IMG/VR virus record: IMGVR_UViG_3300024339_000050
Span: 1-32,385 of that record
Length of the DNA: 32,385 nucleotides
Reading direction: 5' to 3' (one strand)
From: a virus
Shown: positions 22,288 through 31,782 of the stretch, one piece after another
Numbering within the stretch: the first letter of the stretch is position 1
Layout of the letters: the number at the start of each line of letters is the position of its first letter
Translations under genes and position numbers: made by a program
The notes under the pieces: model-generated
Seen by the model: the letters and a program-made list of their open reading frames with translations, nothing else
The model's database searches: none
Told to the model about the DNA's origin: nothing

Positions 22288-23507
22288 TGGCTACATCATC
22301 AACAACTACGATAGGCGGCATCCCTGAGTGGATGGAAGACTATGCCAAGAAGACAATGGCATCAGGGCAGTCTCTTGCAGAAACTCCCTATTCATCATAT
22401 GGTGGTCAGCAACTGGCGGGCTTTACAGCACCTCAAACACAATCAGCTAATCTAGTACAGTCTAATGTAGGCTCAGGACAAGCAGCCCTGGCGGCTTCTA
22501 CAGGCTTAGCAGGCGAGCAGGCGAAATACGCAAGACAGGGTATCGCTCAAGCAGGAGCGGGAACTCCGTTATTCGGTCAGGGTGTTTCTATGACTGGTGC
22601 GGGTGCTGGCCTAACTAACGAGGCTGCCGCGGCAGCAAGAGGAGCCCCATCTACATTCAATGCAATGTTGCCTGGTCTAGCGTCTCAGTATGCAGGCACA
22701 GCACAGTCTTATGACCCTAGGTCAGCGGGTGCGTTCATGAATCCATATCAAGACGCTGTAACTAAGCAGGGTCTTGATGAGATGCGCCGACAAGGTACAC
22801 AAGGACTTAACCAGATTAGTGCAAACGCTGTGGGCGCTGGTGCGTTCGGCGGCGCGCGCCACGGTATAGCCGAAGCAGAGCATCGTAGAAACATGCTTGA
22901 CCAGCAAAGCAAATTCATTAACGAGTCAAATATGCAAAACTACGGTCAGGCTCAGAATGCTTCTCTACAGAACTTCCAAAACCAGATGGCTCGTCAAGCA
23001 GGCGCAGCACAAGGTCTTCAGGGACTAGGTCAGACAAGTTCAGGACTACAGTCAAATGTAGCCACTCAATTAGGTCAGCTAGGCGGTCAGTACGGTACGA
23101 TGGGTCAGCAGTTAGGTGCTCTAGGTAGTAGATACGGACAGATGGGACAAACACAAGCTAACATCGGCGCGCAACTGGGTCAGGTTGGTCAGACTCAAGC
23201 AGACTTGGCTAGAATGTCACGTGGCTTTACTGGTGATGATATCAACAGTCTACAGAATGTTGGTAACTTACAGCAGGTACAAGCACAGCGTGGACTAGAC
23301 TTAGACCAGGCAGCGTGGGAGAAGCAGCAGAAGCATCCATATGAACAGCTTAACTTTATGAGTGGTCTAATTAAAGGGACTCCTTATAGAACTCAGCAGA
23401 TGTCTACAACAGAAACACAGGACCCATCTAGAGCTAATCAGGTACTAGGTGGACTAGCAACACTGGCTGGAGCCGGTAAAGACTTTAACTGGTGGGGTAA
23501 TAAATGA
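22287..23507 (+). CDS. Ejection-type internal virion protein, Gln/Gly/Ala-rich
   Basis: This 406-residue protein is rich in Gln, Gly and Ala, with many small repeats such as GQLGGQYGTMGQQLGALGSR and GQMGQTQANIGAQLGQVGQ. A helical part contains GAGAFGGARHGIAEAEHRRN and QDAVTKQGLDEMRRQGTQGL. Such Gln/Ala-rich helical proteins among ejection genes are usual in marine podoviruses. It overlaps its neighbours by one base (TAATG) and by ATGA. Specific role unknown. Confidence 0.6.
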   Translation: MATSSTTTIGGIPEWMEDYAKKTMASGQSLAETPYSSYGGQQLAGFTAPQTQSANLVQSNVGSGQAALAASTGLAGEQAKYARQGIAQAGAGTPLFGQGVSMTGAGAGLTNEAAAAARGAPSTFNAMLPGLASQYAGTAQSYDPRSAGAFMNPYQDAVTKQGLDEMRRQGTQGLNQISANAVGAGAFGGARHGIAEAEHRRNMLDQQSKFINESNMQNYGQAQNASLQNFQNQMARQAGAAQGLQGLGQTSSGLQSNVATQLGQLGGQYGTMGQQLGALGSRYGQMGQTQANIGAQLGQVGQTQADLARMSRGFTGDDINSLQNVGNLQQVQAQRGLDLDQAAWEKQQKHPYEQLNFMSGLIKGTPYRTQQMSTTETQDPSRANQVLGGLATLAGAGKDFNWWGNK

Positions 23508-26500
23508 GCATCGCAGAAAAACTAATAGAGTTCACCAAGTCATTAGACGAGGCGGATAACTCAAGAAAGAATCCTGTCGAGGGTATGACCATGGCAGATA
23601 AGATGCAGATGGGCATGGGTGCTATGGGTACTTTATATGGGAGTGCCGCTGAGCAACAAGGCATGCCTACCCAGGACTGGATGAAGCAGAACATCGCGGC
23701 TGGTGATATGGACATGGCTGGTCGGAATATGGCGGGTGCTATGAATAATACAACGCCTGAGCAGATGCAGGTGTTTCAGGGTATTGAAGGTATCCCATCT
23801 CAAATGATGCAGCCTGTAAATCAACCACAGGCCCCGCAATTATCGCAGACACAGCAGAACGTAGTAGCGGGTGAAAACTCAATGAACCGTATGCAGCAGG
23901 AAGTGGATTACGCTAAATCACAACAAGCAGCACAGGCTAAGCAACAAGCAGCACAGCAACAACAGCAGAACGCTGGTATCACCTCACTATCGAACGAGGA
24001 TGTAGCAATAGCGCAGGGCGAAGCTAAGGGCTTAGTAAAACAAGCAGTAGCAGACCAGGCAGACGATATTGATGACACGGCGCAAGCAGCAAAGGAAACA
24101 CAAGGCTGGTCAGAAGAGCATTTCAGAGGGGCTATTAAAGTAATTGATAGCCTAATACAGCAGACAAACCCTGAATCAGCAGAGTACGCCTCTTTACAAA
24201 ACAGAAAAGCAGACCTAATTAGAGTCTATGAATCTCAAAAAGGCAGTGACGACCCTCGTAAGGCGATGGCGAACCAGGTCGCTGGTAATCAGAGGATAGC
24301 TCAAGCTAAACTAGATGGAGAACAGATTCAGCAGTTGGCCCGTACACAGCAGCAAGCAGTAGCACAAGGGCAGGATGTTTACGCTGAGGAGCTTGAGGAG
24401 CAGGATACTTTAAATCAACTAAGTGACTGGGACATGGAGACTAAGATGCAGGACGCGCAGGCACAGTTCGGTGAACTAGACCAGGAATACGCACAAACAG
24501 AACAGGACAAGCAGATAGGCGCCGACGAACGCGCTGCCTATTTAGAGGAGATGAGCGGTACTGGGGACGCGCAACAGATGGCATACCAGCCAGCTGAAAA
24601 GAGTGCTCAGCCAGCTCCTACTTCAAGAGAGCGTATTAATATGACACTCGACAATGTGAACGACCTGCAGGGTGGCGAGCAATTGGTAGACCGGATTGCC
24701 AGAGAGCAGGCAGCTATCGATGAAGCAGACGCGGTACGCCAAAGTATCGTAGACACAGCTATGGACGAGCCTACTTTCCCTGATACGGACAAGGGTGATA
24801 GCGACAGACTAGCGTATCAGGCACAGGACGCTGGTTTTGACAACGTGCATGACTACTTAGCAGATACAGAAACTACACCAGGTGCTAACGTAGGAGCAGG
24901 CTGGAAAGACAAGACAGCTGATAATCAAATGAAGGCTATTGAGCATCAGTTCAGTAAGCTAGATAAAGAAGTTGCCTCTCGTATTACCGAGGCAGTCCAG
25001 ACACCTCCTCCACCAGGGGACGAAACAGGTGTTGCCTCTGTAAACAATATGAAGAAGACAGTAACAGAGTCTGTTTTAAATGAGGCTGGTAGTATAAAGT
25101 CTTCAGCCGACTTACGAGGCGTATCCGCTAAGATTTTTAAAGAGGCTATGGCCTTGGAGAATATGAAGAACGCGGACAGAGACTGGGGTCCTGCTATGAT
25201 GCAGTTTGGCTTAACCCTAATGTCAACTCCGGGCAACCTACTAACAGGTATTGGTATTGCAGGAAAAGACGCACTTAAGATGTGGCAAGACATCAAGAAA
25301 GGCGATAAAACCGCAGCAACTGCTAAGAAAGAACTAGCTCTTAAGTACGCAGAACTCGCTGATACTAAAGACAAAGAAGAAGACACTGCTAAAGAGAAGC
25401 TATATACTAAATGGGATGCTAACGAAGACGGTACTGTCTCAACTTCGCAAGTAACTGGTAAGAAAACAGGTAAGGAGCGAGCTTCCCAGATTCTAAACGA
25501 GATGGCAGGCATCACTACTAAAGGAGACCTAGAAAAATTAACGCCTACGCAGGCGGCTCAGTTCTCTAACGATTACATCTCAGCATACAACGGCTCTAGT
25601 ACAACAGATAGTTTTGGTAATGTTACTAACCTAACGGGTAAGACACATCCATTGAAGGTATTGGCTACATTGCGTAAAAAGTACCCTAATAATAAAGAGC
25701 TAGGTGCTATTGAGACAGCACTACGCGACAACCGACCTCTTAATAAAGTACAAGGTGAGCTGAAAGCCAGAAAGCATTCAGTTAACAGTTTGATGGTTGC
25801 CTATAAAGACCTTAAGGACATCGTAAACAAAGCCCCTGCTAACTCAACTAACTGGGCAGGTAATTTAGCCTCTAAAATTGACAGCTTACTTGACCCAGTT
25901 TGGGGAAGTAAAGTGGGTACTAACAAAGGTGCTATTGACTCTGCGTTTGAAGAGACCTTTGACAGTAGCTTCGACGAGACGGTTAGAAACAACGTAGCGG
26001 TGAAGAGCCTAATTAAGACACTGGCTAGACACCGTCTGATGGCGCGCTTTGGAGAGAAGGGCCGTTCTATCTCTAACGAAGACATGAAGCAAGAGATTCA
26101 AAACATTTCGTCAATGACGGAGTGGGGTGGTTCTAAGCAGAAGGTAATCGAAGGTATTGACACAGCTATGAAGGCTGACCTAAGAGCCTATGGCTCAGAG
26201 TGGGAGTCTGCATTTGGTAATACTAACGGCTTTACGGATAGGTTTACAGACGGTAATGGTGAAATAGCGGCTAACTTAGCGTACGGGGTTACTACTACAC
26301 GCGGCCCGCGTAAGAACACACACCCTTTCCAGTCTAATTCAGGTGGCGCCTACGACGAAGCGTCGTTTACAAGGCACATCAAAGGTAAGTTCAATGACTT
26401 TATACAGTCTAAAGTAGCCAATCCTTCGGCAAGACTGAAGCAGTACATAGAGTCTAGCTTCCCAGAGAAAGACTGGGGTAAGCTAATGAAAATAACAGCA

Positions 26501-26515
26501 GATGCATTTGACTAA
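23504..26515 (+). CDS. Large internal virion protein, Gln-rich N-terminal half
   Basis: This 1003-residue protein has an N-terminal ~400-residue region rich in Gln, Ala and Asp, with a run of Gln at residues ~140-165 (AKQQAAQQQQQNAG), probably long helices or disordered linker. A possible membrane-active stretch (MMQFGLTLMSTPGNLLTGIG) lies near residue 565. The C-terminal half is mixed helical with no catalytic motif I can see. No lytic transglycosylase signature was found. Place and size agree with a T7 gp15/gp16- or P22 gp16/gp20-like ejection protein. Confidence 0.6.
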   Translation: MSIAEKLIEFTKSLDEADNSRKNPVEGMTMADKMQMGMGAMGTLYGSAAEQQGMPTQDWMKQNIAAGDMDMAGRNMAGAMNNTTPEQMQVFQGIEGIPSQMMQPVNQPQAPQLSQTQQNVVAGENSMNRMQQEVDYAKSQQAAQAKQQAAQQQQQNAGITSLSNEDVAIAQGEAKGLVKQAVADQADDIDDTAQAAKETQGWSEEHFRGAIKVIDSLIQQTNPESAEYASLQNRKADLIRVYESQKGSDDPRKAMANQVAGNQRIAQAKLDGEQIQQLARTQQQAVAQGQDVYAEELEEQDTLNQLSDWDMETKMQDAQAQFGELDQEYAQTEQDKQIGADERAAYLEEMSGTGDAQQMAYQPAEKSAQPAPTSRERINMTLDNVNDLQGGEQLVDRIAREQAAIDEADAVRQSIVDTAMDEPTFPDTDKGDSDRLAYQAQDAGFDNVHDYLADTETTPGANVGAGWKDKTADNQMKAIEHQFSKLDKEVASRITEAVQTPPPPGDETGVASVNNMKKTVTESVLNEAGSIKSSADLRGVSAKIFKEAMALENMKNADRDWGPAMMQFGLTLMSTPGNLLTGIGIAGKDALKMWQDIKKGDKTAATAKKELALKYAELADTKDKEEDTAKEKLYTKWDANEDGTVSTSQVTGKKTGKERASQILNEMAGITTKGDLEKLTPTQAAQFSNDYISAYNGSSTTDSFGNVTNLTGKTHPLKVLATLRKKYPNNKELGAIETALRDNRPLNKVQGELKARKHSVNSLMVAYKDLKDIVNKAPANSTNWAGNLASKIDSLLDPVWGSKVGTNKGAIDSAFEETFDSSFDETVRNNVAVKSLIKTLARHRLMARFGEKGRSISNEDMKQEIQNISSMTEWGGSKQKVIEGIDTAMKADLRAYGSEWESAFGNTNGFTDRFTDGNGEIAANLAYGVTTTRGPRKNTHPFQSNSGGAYDEASFTRHIKGKFNDFIQSKVANPSARLKQYIESSFPEKDWGKLMKITADAFD

Positions 26516-26523
26516 GGATAAAC

Positions 26524-29500
26524 ATGGGATTTAATTTAGACGAGTTTAATAACGCAGGTACTTATCAAGGAACTACAGAGGTTTTAGACGCCCCTGAGGA
26601 TTCTAGCACTCCTAATTGGGGCTCGTTTGAGTCCAGGGTGAGAGAGTCTGGTATCGAGTCAAGTGTGATGGATACCCATATCTGGGGTGTAGACTCAGAA
26701 GAGTCAGGAGTTACGCACAACGCGCCATACGATATCCAGTCTACTATGTCATACACCCCGACAGACTCGTACCAATTCACTTTAAAACATATGTTAAAAC
26801 GTGAGTTTCCTGAGGCTGCTGATAACGGACATTTCTTCGATGTGTACCAAGATAAAGACTCAGGCAAGTATGTCTATACTGACCCAGAAGGCAATAAGAC
26901 GTGGGTCGAGCCCCCTGGTATAGACATTGAAGACATCACTACGGAACTAGTGCCTATGGGTACTGAAACAGTAGCGGGTGCCATGGGAGGTGCGGCAGGT
27001 TTTGCAACACCGGCACCGGGTGGTACTATCATGGGCGCTGCAGCGGGCTCGGGAGTAGGTGCTTTTGCATGGAGAGCTCAGGATTTAAAGGACAGGTTGG
27101 ACAAAGGATTGCTAGACCCTAGTATATACGGCACAGCCGAAGAACCTAATTACCTATCTCTGTTCAACGAGACTAGCAAACACGGAGCCTTGTCTGCAGT
27201 GGGCTCCGTAGGCGGAGATGTGCTGACTAAAGCCTTCGGTATGGTGTTCAACAAGACTAAAGACAAATTTATAGAAAAGAAGCTGTCTGCTATTGTAGAC
27301 GATGCGATTGTAGAGGGCGTTAAAAAGAAAAACGAGCTGTTCACAGAGGAGGAGTTTGAGCATCTAACTACAGGTCAGATGCTAGCGCGGCTAGCTGAGC
27401 ACAAGCTAGAAGTAGCCTCAGGTAGAGGTGAGAAGGCCGCGGCCCAGAAGCTGCAGGCAGTATCTCGACAGCTCCAAGAGCAGGAGACTGAATTTCTAGG
27501 TAACTCTAATATCAGTACAGAGTTAAGAGAGAAGTTGTTTGCGCAGGGTGGTTATATATACGACCAGTATAAACTAATGCTTAATAACGCAGGATTACCT
27601 CACGAAGTGTCTGAGGCGTTAACAGAGCTACAGATGCGGGACAAGGGTAAGAATATCCAAGATTACGTAATGGCTAATCACGATGAGTACTTAAAAGCAA
27701 CAGGTAAGCGCTTTAAATCGAGTACTGAAGAGTTGCAAAGACGTATTGATACCATTGTCGGGTATGCAAGGTCGCCCGACAAGGCTGGCTCTCAGATAAA
27801 GAGTACTATCAATTACGCTAAGAAGAGATTCGACGACGATATTGATGCAGAGTACAAGTCTATTCTTCAAATGATTCCCAACGGAAGTAATAACAAAGTA
27901 TTCGACTTGACTTCTTTTACAATGGGGCCTTTCGCACGATGGAATAAGCAGGTAGGTGAGGCAGTAGGTGAGTTTGACGTAAATAAGAAGTTCATCGGTG
28001 ATATGAAGAACGACTTATTCGAGATGGTTAAAACCGTAGGTAAAGACGGTAATGAGGTCATGGTGCGTCAGATTAAGAAGCTGGACTACGCCGGTATTGA
28101 TAAGACCCTTAAGAAACTACGCCAACGCAGACGTCAGGCATTCAACGCTAATGACCCTTCGGCCTCTTTTGATAGAGATATGCTCAAAGAGTTCATCGGC
28201 GAGCTGGAAAATATCCGGGCAGATGGGCTTGAGAATATTGTCCGAGGTAATGATGACGCTTTAGATAGACTACTGCATGTAGAGCATGCTTACTCTCAAG
28301 GCAGACGTACGTTTGATTCAGATATTGTCCTTAATATCATGGGTGGCTCTACTAAAGAGGCAGATGTATGGGGGTTAGTTAAAAATGCAGGTCCTGGCGA
28401 TAGAGACTACCTGAAAGATATTATGAAGACGCACCTACCTGACGCTGGTCTATACAGTGGCGACGCTTTATATCAGACAATCCGTAGAGGTATCTTTAAT
28501 GAGTATCGCAAGAAAGTATTAGGTATTTCTAAGGCTGGCAAAGGCTCAGATATACTAGAAATGAGTCCTAATTACTACTCTACCAAACAAGGCGAGCACG
28601 CGGAGTGGCTTAATGAAAACGACTCCATTGTTAAGGAGTGGTTGACTACTGCGGACAGAGAAAAACTCAAGAGTGTTGAGCACATGGCTCAGATTACTGT
28701 AAATGAGCAGGGTGTCTGGAAAGAACTACTGGAAGATTTCAACACCCTACCTTGGGGTAGTAAGAAGACAGGCCCTTTAAAAGGTACTCTGAAAGATACA
28801 GAAATGCTGTTCCATAAGACATGGGGCGCAGGTAAAGTAGGCGATTCACAAAAGCTACACAATACGCTACATAGGGCAGACGGTACTATCAAGCCTGGCG
28901 CAGAAGATGTAGTGGCTGATTATCAGTCTATGATTATGAATGACATGAATCAGACTATCATCAAACGGGCAGACGCTGGTGAACGACTTAAAGTAGGTAA
29001 CTTTATCGACCAAGACGCAGTTCGCAAGTATTTGAAAGACAATACAGCTAAGCTGGACATGTGGTTAGGTGCTGATACATTACAGTCGTTACAAGATGTA
29101 CTGAGGCTGTCTGAGGTAATGGAGTCTGGTTACAAGGGATTCACCAACGCAGGTGAGGGCGACGCTTTCGCTAAGGCTATGATGGATATGGGTCGTGCTT
29201 ACGTAGGTATGTTCACAACTCCAGGTCGTATGCTAACAGCTGGTAAGAGAATACGTGCCCGAGGCACTAATAGAAAGCAGATGGAGAGGATACTGTCCCC
29301 TGCACTGGCTGCGGCTCAAATCTCTAAAGGAGACCGTTCTTTATTCAAGCGTATGTTCTTCCAAGTATTTGGAAAGTCTGAAACGCGCGCTGGGGAGCCG
29401 GATGCAGTGGAGGACCAGCTCCAAGACCCTGCTTCTAAATTTAATCTAGATGAGTTCACAAGCGGTGCAAAGGTATCTTTTAAGAACGGCGGCGTAGTCC

Positions 29501-29847
29501 ATGACTACCAGCTACCTACTTTAAAACGACCGGACCACGTCGACGACATGATTCAGGGATATGCTGAAGGCGGCTATGTAACACAAGACCAGATGCAAGG
29601 CATGATGCAGCAGATGAGCGGTGTACAGCCTACGCTACAAGCGACACCTGTCGTACCTCCTTTACAAGAGCCAGAGATGGCGATGCCTATGGCACAAGAT
29701 ACGGGTGTTATGTCAGTTATCGAGCAACAAGCGCCAGTCATGACAAAGAAACAAAAAGAAAAAGCCCGAGTTAGGGCTGTAAAAAAAGGAAACAAGCGCG
29801 GTAACGCGATGCCTCCTCCTAAGACAGGAATACTGTCTGGGTTTTAG
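26524..29847 (+). CDS. Largest internal virion protein with glycine zipper
   Basis: This 1107-residue protein begins MGFNLDEFNNAG and has a Gly/Ala-rich helical pair at residues ~152-184 (GAMGGAAGFATPAPGGTIMG, then AAAGSGVGAFAW) that could insert in a membrane. A long helical body follows. Near residue 973 the motif FNLDEF of the N-terminus recurs, followed by VSFKNGGVVHDYQLPTL and YAEGGYVTQDQMQG, then a Met/Gln/Pro-rich tail and basic end (KEKARVRAVKKGNKRG). It is the last gene of the plus-strand run. It probably forms part of the ejection channel. No peptidoglycan hydrolase motif is evident. Confidence 0.6.
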   Translation: MGFNLDEFNNAGTYQGTTEVLDAPEDSSTPNWGSFESRVRESGIESSVMDTHIWGVDSEESGVTHNAPYDIQSTMSYTPTDSYQFTLKHMLKREFPEAADNGHFFDVYQDKDSGKYVYTDPEGNKTWVEPPGIDIEDITTELVPMGTETVAGAMGGAAGFATPAPGGTIMGAAAGSGVGAFAWRAQDLKDRLDKGLLDPSIYGTAEEPNYLSLFNETSKHGALSAVGSVGGDVLTKAFGMVFNKTKDKFIEKKLSAIVDDAIVEGVKKKNELFTEEEFEHLTTGQMLARLAEHKLEVASGRGEKAAAQKLQAVSRQLQEQETEFLGNSNISTELREKLFAQGGYIYDQYKLMLNNAGLPHEVSEALTELQMRDKGKNIQDYVMANHDEYLKATGKRFKSSTEELQRRIDTIVGYARSPDKAGSQIKSTINYAKKRFDDDIDAEYKSILQMIPNGSNNKVFDLTSFTMGPFARWNKQVGEAVGEFDVNKKFIGDMKNDLFEMVKTVGKDGNEVMVRQIKKLDYAGIDKTLKKLRQRRRQAFNANDPSASFDRDMLKEFIGELENIRADGLENIVRGNDDALDRLLHVEHAYSQGRRTFDSDIVLNIMGGSTKEADVWGLVKNAGPGDRDYLKDIMKTHLPDAGLYSGDALYQTIRRGIFNEYRKKVLGISKAGKGSDILEMSPNYYSTKQGEHAEWLNENDSIVKEWLTTADREKLKSVEHMAQITVNEQGVWKELLEDFNTLPWGSKKTGPLKGTLKDTEMLFHKTWGAGKVGDSQKLHNTLHRADGTIKPGAEDVVADYQSMIMNDMNQTIIKRADAGERLKVGNFIDQDAVRKYLKDNTAKLDMWLGADTLQSLQDVLRLSEVMESGYKGFTNAGEGDAFAKAMMDMGRAYVGMFTTPGRMLTAGKRIRARGTNRKQMERILSPALAAAQISKGDRSLFKRMFFQVFGKSETRAGEPDAVEDQLQDPASKFNLDEFTSGAKVSFKNGGVVHDYQLPTLKRPDHVDDMIQGYAEGGYVTQDQMQGMMQQMSGVQPTLQATPVVPPLQEPEMAMPMAQDTGVMSVIEQQAPVMTKKQKEKARVRAVKKGNKRGNAMPPPKTGILSGF

Positions 29848-29912
29848 TTTAGGGCTAACGTGTAGTTATTTGTAATCTCCTTTTCACTATGCGTGGCCAC
29901 CCTATTACTACT

Positions 29913-30185
29913 TTAAAACGGAACTTCGCCTTCTGTGTCGTCCGTGCCAATAGTAGAGCCTGTAGCACTACGATAGTCTTGGATTGTCTTGGTGCTTTGC
30001 TGTTCTTTAGCAGTGAACGATAGAGACATAAAAGGCGCTCCTTTTTTACTCTTCTTTACCCATGATGATATCCAGTACTCTGTACCGTCAATCTCACACG
30101 AGCCCGAGTATAGCGGGGAACGCTCTGATTTGAGTTCCCTGTTCTTAAACAAGACACCTGTTAAGTTGTTGTCGTAATCTGACAT
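29913..30185 (-). CDS. Small beta protein with SSB-like C-terminal tip
   Basis: ATG at 30185 with AAGGAG upstream (MSDYDNNLTGVLFKNRELKS) gives 90 residues; a longer in-frame start upstream lacks a ribosome site and would overlap the previous gene. The core is strands (SPLYSGSCEIDGTEYWISSW then KKGAPFMSLSFTAKEQ), a pattern like DUF736-type small phage proteins. The C-terminus is acidic and ends TDDTEGEVPF, close to the SSB tip D-D-x-I-P-F that recruits repair and replication proteins. The start overlaps the stop of the upstream gene (TAATG). Role in DNA replication is inferred. Confidence 0.65.
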   Translation of the reverse strand: MSDYDNNLTGVLFKNRELKSERSPLYSGSCEIDGTEYWISSWVKKSKKGAPFMSLSFTAKEQQSTKTIQDYRSATGSTIGTDDTEGEVPF

Positions 30186-30367
30186 TATAGTCTCCTTAAA
30201 ATTGTATTTAATTCTTCGCCTGTAGTGAGGTGTATATAACAAGCCTCACGTAAAACTCCGTACATATAAGCTCTACGTAAGTTAGACGCGTCGTACTTGC
30301 TACCTGCCCTCGACTTTAAAGTTAAGTCCATATCTCTTAGTAGTTTATCCGCATCTGTGCCTGTCAT
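30185..30367 (-). CDS. Small helical protein, 60 residues
   Basis: This minus-strand frame starts MTGTDADKLLRDMDLTLKSR and ends GEELNTILRRL. It is helical and charged, without membrane segment. It lies between the ssDNA-binding protein gene and the SSB-tip protein and its stop overlaps the next start. Ribosome site AGGAT is modest. Tight packing in the replication operon supports a real gene; function unknown. Confidence 0.55.
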   Translation of the reverse strand: MTGTDADKLLRDMDLTLKSRAGSKYDASNLRRAYMYGVLREACYIHLTTGEELNTILRRL

Positions 30368-30381
30368 ATTAATATCCTAAA

Positions 30382-31176
30382 TTAGAACGGGATACTGTCG
30401 CCAGTATCAGAAACTTCTGCAACAACTACGTCATCACCCTCGTTATAGTTAGCGCTCTTAGAGCCACCTTTAACAGCATCGTACAAACCTTTAGCGGTAA
30501 CGTAGGCATTCTGGTCAGTAACAAAACCATCTAAAGTAAATGCAATACCTTTCCAAGTACCGTGGTCATTAGACTCTGAGGTAGAGTTCAGCTTAACTTG
30601 GTTAGCGAACATCGGAGGAGCAAACATGCCGTTAGCACCCTGCACCCGTACTGCGTTCAATTGAGTCATCAACTTACGTGATGCTTTAACTTGACTAGAC
30701 GCCATTGAGATAACAGCAGGGTCGTAGGTACCGTCATCGTTAATAACGATTACAGTCAACTCTCTTGTGTCCGCGGCTTGGTTACCGTTAGCGAAGTAAT
30801 CCTTACCGTCTTCCCCACGTGTGATACCTAGTGCTTTCGCCTCAGTAGGTGTTAGCTTACCTAAGAAACCACCGCCTTGCTCACGTGACTGCCACTCAAT
30901 GTAACAGCGCTCGTAGTAGACAGGTAGAAACGTAAGTTCTTCGTACAGCTTCTCTGTAGCAGTGTTGTAAAACATACCTGCTTTAGCGCCTTGTACATAA
31001 CCTGGGTTATCTTCGTCCACCTGTGGTGACATCTTTTGTAGAGGACGTAGGAACGGCATCGCTTGGTCTGCCGCCTCAATGTTCTCTGTACCCATGCCTG
31101 CATCTTGCTCAAATGAGCCCATGATTGCTAATTGACTATCTTCTTGTTCTTTCTTTGTCATTTTTGTTGTTGACAT
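30382..31176 (-). CDS. Putative phage single-stranded DNA-binding protein
   Basis: This 264-residue protein has AGGAG before ATG. After a flexible N-terminus it contains FLRPLQKMSPQVDEDNPGYV and GAKAGMFYNTATEKLYEELT, then TFLPVYYERCYIEWQSREQG, which I recall from marine phage proteins annotated as ssDNA-binding. The body is beta-rich (LTVIVINDDGTYDPAVISM; WKGIAFTLDGFVTDQNAYV) as expected for an OB-fold. The C-terminus is acidic and ends VSDTGDSIPF, which matches the SSB interaction tip. It lies in the same operon as an SNF2-type helicase. Identification is by pattern; an OB-fold search would settle it. Confidence 0.65.
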   Translation of the reverse strand: MSTTKMTKKEQEDSQLAIMGSFEQDAGMGTENIEAADQAMPFLRPLQKMSPQVDEDNPGYVQGAKAGMFYNTATEKLYEELTFLPVYYERCYIEWQSREQGGGFLGKLTPTEAKALGITRGEDGKDYFANGNQAADTRELTVIVINDDGTYDPAVISMASSQVKASRKLMTQLNAVRVQGANGMFAPPMFANQVKLNSTSESNDHGTWKGIAFTLDGFVTDQNAYVTAKGLYDAVKGGSKSANYNEGDDVVVAEVSDTGDSIPF

Positions 31177-31205
31177 TTCTTACTCCTATGTTGTTATTTT
31201 TAGTT

Positions 31206-31769
31206 TTATTTGATAATTGACTCTTGGTACAAAAAGATGCCCATTAGTTCTAGAGGTATATCTTCCCCCTGCGCTAGCTTTTCTTTAGCTAACGCTTTTA
31301 GTGACCCCGTGTTGATACTGATATCTTCATGGAAGTTACTAAAACCGTTATCGACTAGTAAGTCGATTAATTCTTCTGCTCTTGAGTTCTCACCTTTCTG
31401 AAACTCAATCACCACTGTGTCTTTTATCAAGCTACCCGCGCCATGCTCTTTCAGCCAGTTGGCTACTTCCGCACGGTTCTTCTTAGGTAGAGATGCTCTC
31501 ATCTGGTCTTTGACGCTGATGGAGGAGCCATTCTCTAATGTGAATGACGCCATACCTACCGACTGCATTGCCTCGGGTAGGTCTACTTGGGATATCTGAA
31601 TATATTCCTTCTTGGTTCGCTTGACATCATCCTCTAACTGAACCAGCTCAGCTTTCTTAGCGACCTGTGCATTAGCTATGTCAGATATCTTATCAATATG
31701 TACGCTCTGTACATCCTCTTGTGTTGGTATGTCTGCTTCAAACATACTCTCTAAATTACTTTTTTGCAT
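31206..31769 (-). CDS. Conserved phage replication-region protein, unknown function
   Basis: This 187-residue protein has an N-terminal coiled coil (KAELVQLEDDVKRTKKEYIQ, residues ~40-58) then SFTLENGSSISVKDQMRASL, KKNRAEVANWLKEHGAGSLI and KDTVVIEFQKGENSRAEELI. It ends with GSLKALAKEKLAQGEDIPLE, then LMGIFLYQ. The order coiled coil - short beta unit - helix-turn (WLKEHG) - strand - C-terminal helix is one I know from many podovirus genomes just upstream of the ssDNA-binding gene. No function is assigned to my knowledge. AAGGAG precedes ATG. Confidence 0.65.
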   Translation of the reverse strand: MQKSNLESMFEADIPTQEDVQSVHIDKISDIANAQVAKKAELVQLEDDVKRTKKEYIQISQVDLPEAMQSVGMASFTLENGSSISVKDQMRASLPKKNRAEVANWLKEHGAGSLIKDTVVIEFQKGENSRAEELIDLLVDNGFSNFHEDISINTGSLKALAKEKLAQGEDIPLELMGIFLYQESIIK

Positions 31770-31782
31770 ATTATGCTCCTTC

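Noticed and set aside
24946-25515. 189-codon antisense frame inside the 1003-residue gene
   Set aside because: No ribosome site or family likeness; sense gene is continuous and packed with neighbours.
23504-29847. Lytic transglycosylase or other peptidoglycan hydrolase in the ejection proteins
   Set aside because: I could not find the catalytic Glu context or Gly-Leu-Met-Gln-like motifs of these families in either large protein.
29848-29912. Gap between convergent genes as a terminator site
   Set aside because: No stem with T-run was found on either strand in these 65 bases.
31271-31299. Hairpin (GCGCTAGCT / AGCTAACGC) followed by TTTT on the plus strand
   Set aside because: It lies inside the 187-residue minus-strand gene and has a wobble pair. 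It could stop plus-strand read-through, but it is 1.4 kb past the last plus-strand gene, so chance is as likely.
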